Shown here: positions 6,083 to 6,488 of the stretch, piece after piece | Position numbering within the stretch: the stretch's first letter is position 1 | Layout of the letters: the number at the start of each line of letters is the position of its first letter | Origin: Pseudomonadota bacterium | GTDB lineage: Bacteria; Desulfobacterota; Syntrophia; Syntrophales; UBA5619 | Assembly: GCA_018819165.1 (NCBI GenBank) | Contig: JAHJQP010000064.1 | Location: 1 to 6,488 of the forward strand | Direction: 5' to 3' | DNA length: 6,488 nucleotides | Notes under the pieces: generated by a model | The model's input: the letters and a program-made list of their open reading frames with translations, nothing else | Databases searched by the model: none | Told to the model about the DNA's origin: nothing | Made by a program: the position numbers and the translations under genes

Positions 6083-6135
6083 TTGCTTTCCCTCCCTGAT
6101 TATCATAAAATTCAATAATCATATTTTACAGGAGG
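6083..6135 (+). promoter_or_regulatory. Toxin-antitoxin promoter, dyad operator and RBS
   Basis: TTGCTT (6083-6088) and TAAAAT (6106-6111) form a sigma70-like promoter with a 17-bp spacer. The inverted heptamers TGATTAT (6097-6103) and ATAATCA (6115-6121), 11 bp apart, bracket the -10 box. This is the arrangement expected where a Phd/YefM-type antitoxin represses its own operon. A strong AGGAGG (6130-6135) stands five bases before the antitoxin ATG. The rest of the 5973-6140 spacer shows nothing convincing. Confidence 0.5.
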
Positions 6136-6140
6136 AAACT

Positions 6141-6422
6141 ATGACCCAGACCATCACCGTCACCGACGCGGTCCGGAACTTCTCGGAGCTGCTCAACAAC
6201 ATCCGTTACCGAGGGGAACGGTACACGATCCTGAAGGGAGGAAAGCCGGCGGCGACCATCGGGCCGGCAGCGGGTTCCATGAAGGAGCGAAAGCTGTCCG
6301 ACCTCAAAGAGATCGTGCGCAACCTTCCCCGTCTCGAAGATGATGGAGACGCCTTCGCGAGAGATATTGCGCAGGCCATCGCGGTGCAGCCGCCCGTCAG
6401 CGAGGGCAATCCATGGGCATAA
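6141..6422 (+). CDS. Phd/YefM-family antitoxin of a type II toxin-antitoxin pair
   Basis: A 93-residue antitoxin. The N-terminal half (residues 4-45) has the Phd/YefM pattern: ITVTDAVRNFSELLNNI, then a GERYTILKGGKPAATIGP strand-turn-strand that forms the dimeric DNA-binding fold. The C-terminal half is acidic and low in hydrophobic residues, typical of the flexible tail that wraps the toxin; the last residues NPWA, with a tryptophan, are common in VapB-type antitoxins paired with PIN toxins. Start and expression are well supported by AGGAGG five bases before the ATG. Its 3' end overlaps the toxin start by 10 bp, which implies translational coupling. The dyad at 6097-6121 is the likely autoregulatory site. 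The family call is firm; which toxin it neutralises is inferred from the overlap. Confidence 0.9.
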   Translation: MTQTITVTDAVRNFSELLNNIRYRGERYTILKGGKPAATIGPAAGSMKERKLSDLKEIVRNLPRLEDDGDAFARDIAQAIAVQPPVSEGNPWA

Positions 6423-6488
6423 TCTTCGATACCTCGACGATCATCGCCATCGAACGCGGCCATGAATCCCTCGACGCCTTCATTGCCG
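6413..6488 (+). CDS. PIN-domain (VapC-type) toxin, 5' part only
   Basis: Only the first 25 codons are inside the window; the frame is open to the edge. The start MGIIFDTSTIIAIERG is the classic first strand and helix of a VapC PIN ribonuclease, with the first metal-binding acid at Asp6 and probably the next at Glu14. VapC toxins cleave tRNA or rRNA when freed from their antitoxin. The ATG at 6413 lies inside the last codons of the antitoxin gene (10-bp overlap), with GAGGG (6402-6406) six bases upstream as ribosome site. The remaining acidic residues and the full length cannot be seen, so activity cannot be judged. Confidence 0.8.
   Translation, partial: MGIIFDTSTIIAIERGHESLDAFIA

Noticed and set aside
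6068..6087. tRNA T-arm-like sequence on the minus strand (GTTCGATTC)
   Set aside because: The flanking bases do not form the five-pair T stem and no acceptor, D or anticodon arms are present.

Overview
The window is a bacterial chromosomal segment with GC-rich, strongly GC3-biased genes separated by AT-rich intergenic islands (positions 1-290, about 1993-2110 and 6095-6130). GTG and ATG starts, sigma70-like promoter boxes and Shine-Dalgarno sites are visible. The mix of a Bacillus-type mrfAB pair, a Phd/VapC-type toxin-antitoxin pair and AT-rich spacers would fit a deltaproteobacterial (Desulfobacterota, Syntrophia-like) genome. That placement is impression only; no rRNA or other marker gene is present.

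Layout. Positions 1-290 are non-coding and AT-rich, with a perfect 17-bp palindrome, a hairpin and possible promoters in both directions. Positions 291-686 (+) encode a small membrane protein of the DUF1232/YkvA family. Converging on it, 769-1992 (-) encodes a solitary SMC/ABC-like ATPase of the AAA15 (COG1106, RloA-like) group. A divergent AT-rich control region (1993-2233) separates it from the core of the window: a superfamily 2 helicase with a C-terminal cysteine cluster (2234-4585, MrfA/YprA-like), followed by a DEDDh exonuclease with a C-terminal TPR-like region (4659-5972, MrfB/YprB-like). The right edge holds a Phd/YefM-type antitoxin (6141-6422) overlapping the start of a PIN-domain (VapC-type) toxin that runs off the window at 6488.

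How the genes fit together. The helicase and exonuclease match the mitomycin-C repair pair MrfA/MrfB of Bacillus subtilis, in which a 3'-5' helicase and a DEDDh nuclease act in a UvrABC-independent excision pathway. Here the two genes are not simply fused in one operon: an intrinsic-terminator-like hairpin overlaps the mrfA stop codon, and a good extended -10 promoter lies immediately before the mrfB ATG, suggesting a separate and possibly leaderless mrfB transcript. The RloA-like ATPase shares the upstream regulatory island with mrfA but lacks its usual partner gene. The toxin-antitoxin pair has a strong RBS and a dyad over its -10 box, as expected for autoregulation.

I see no clearly new multigene system. 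The most worthwhile points are the mrfA-mrfB junction, the dyad in the divergent control region, and the partnerless RloA-like ATPase beside a DNA repair module.
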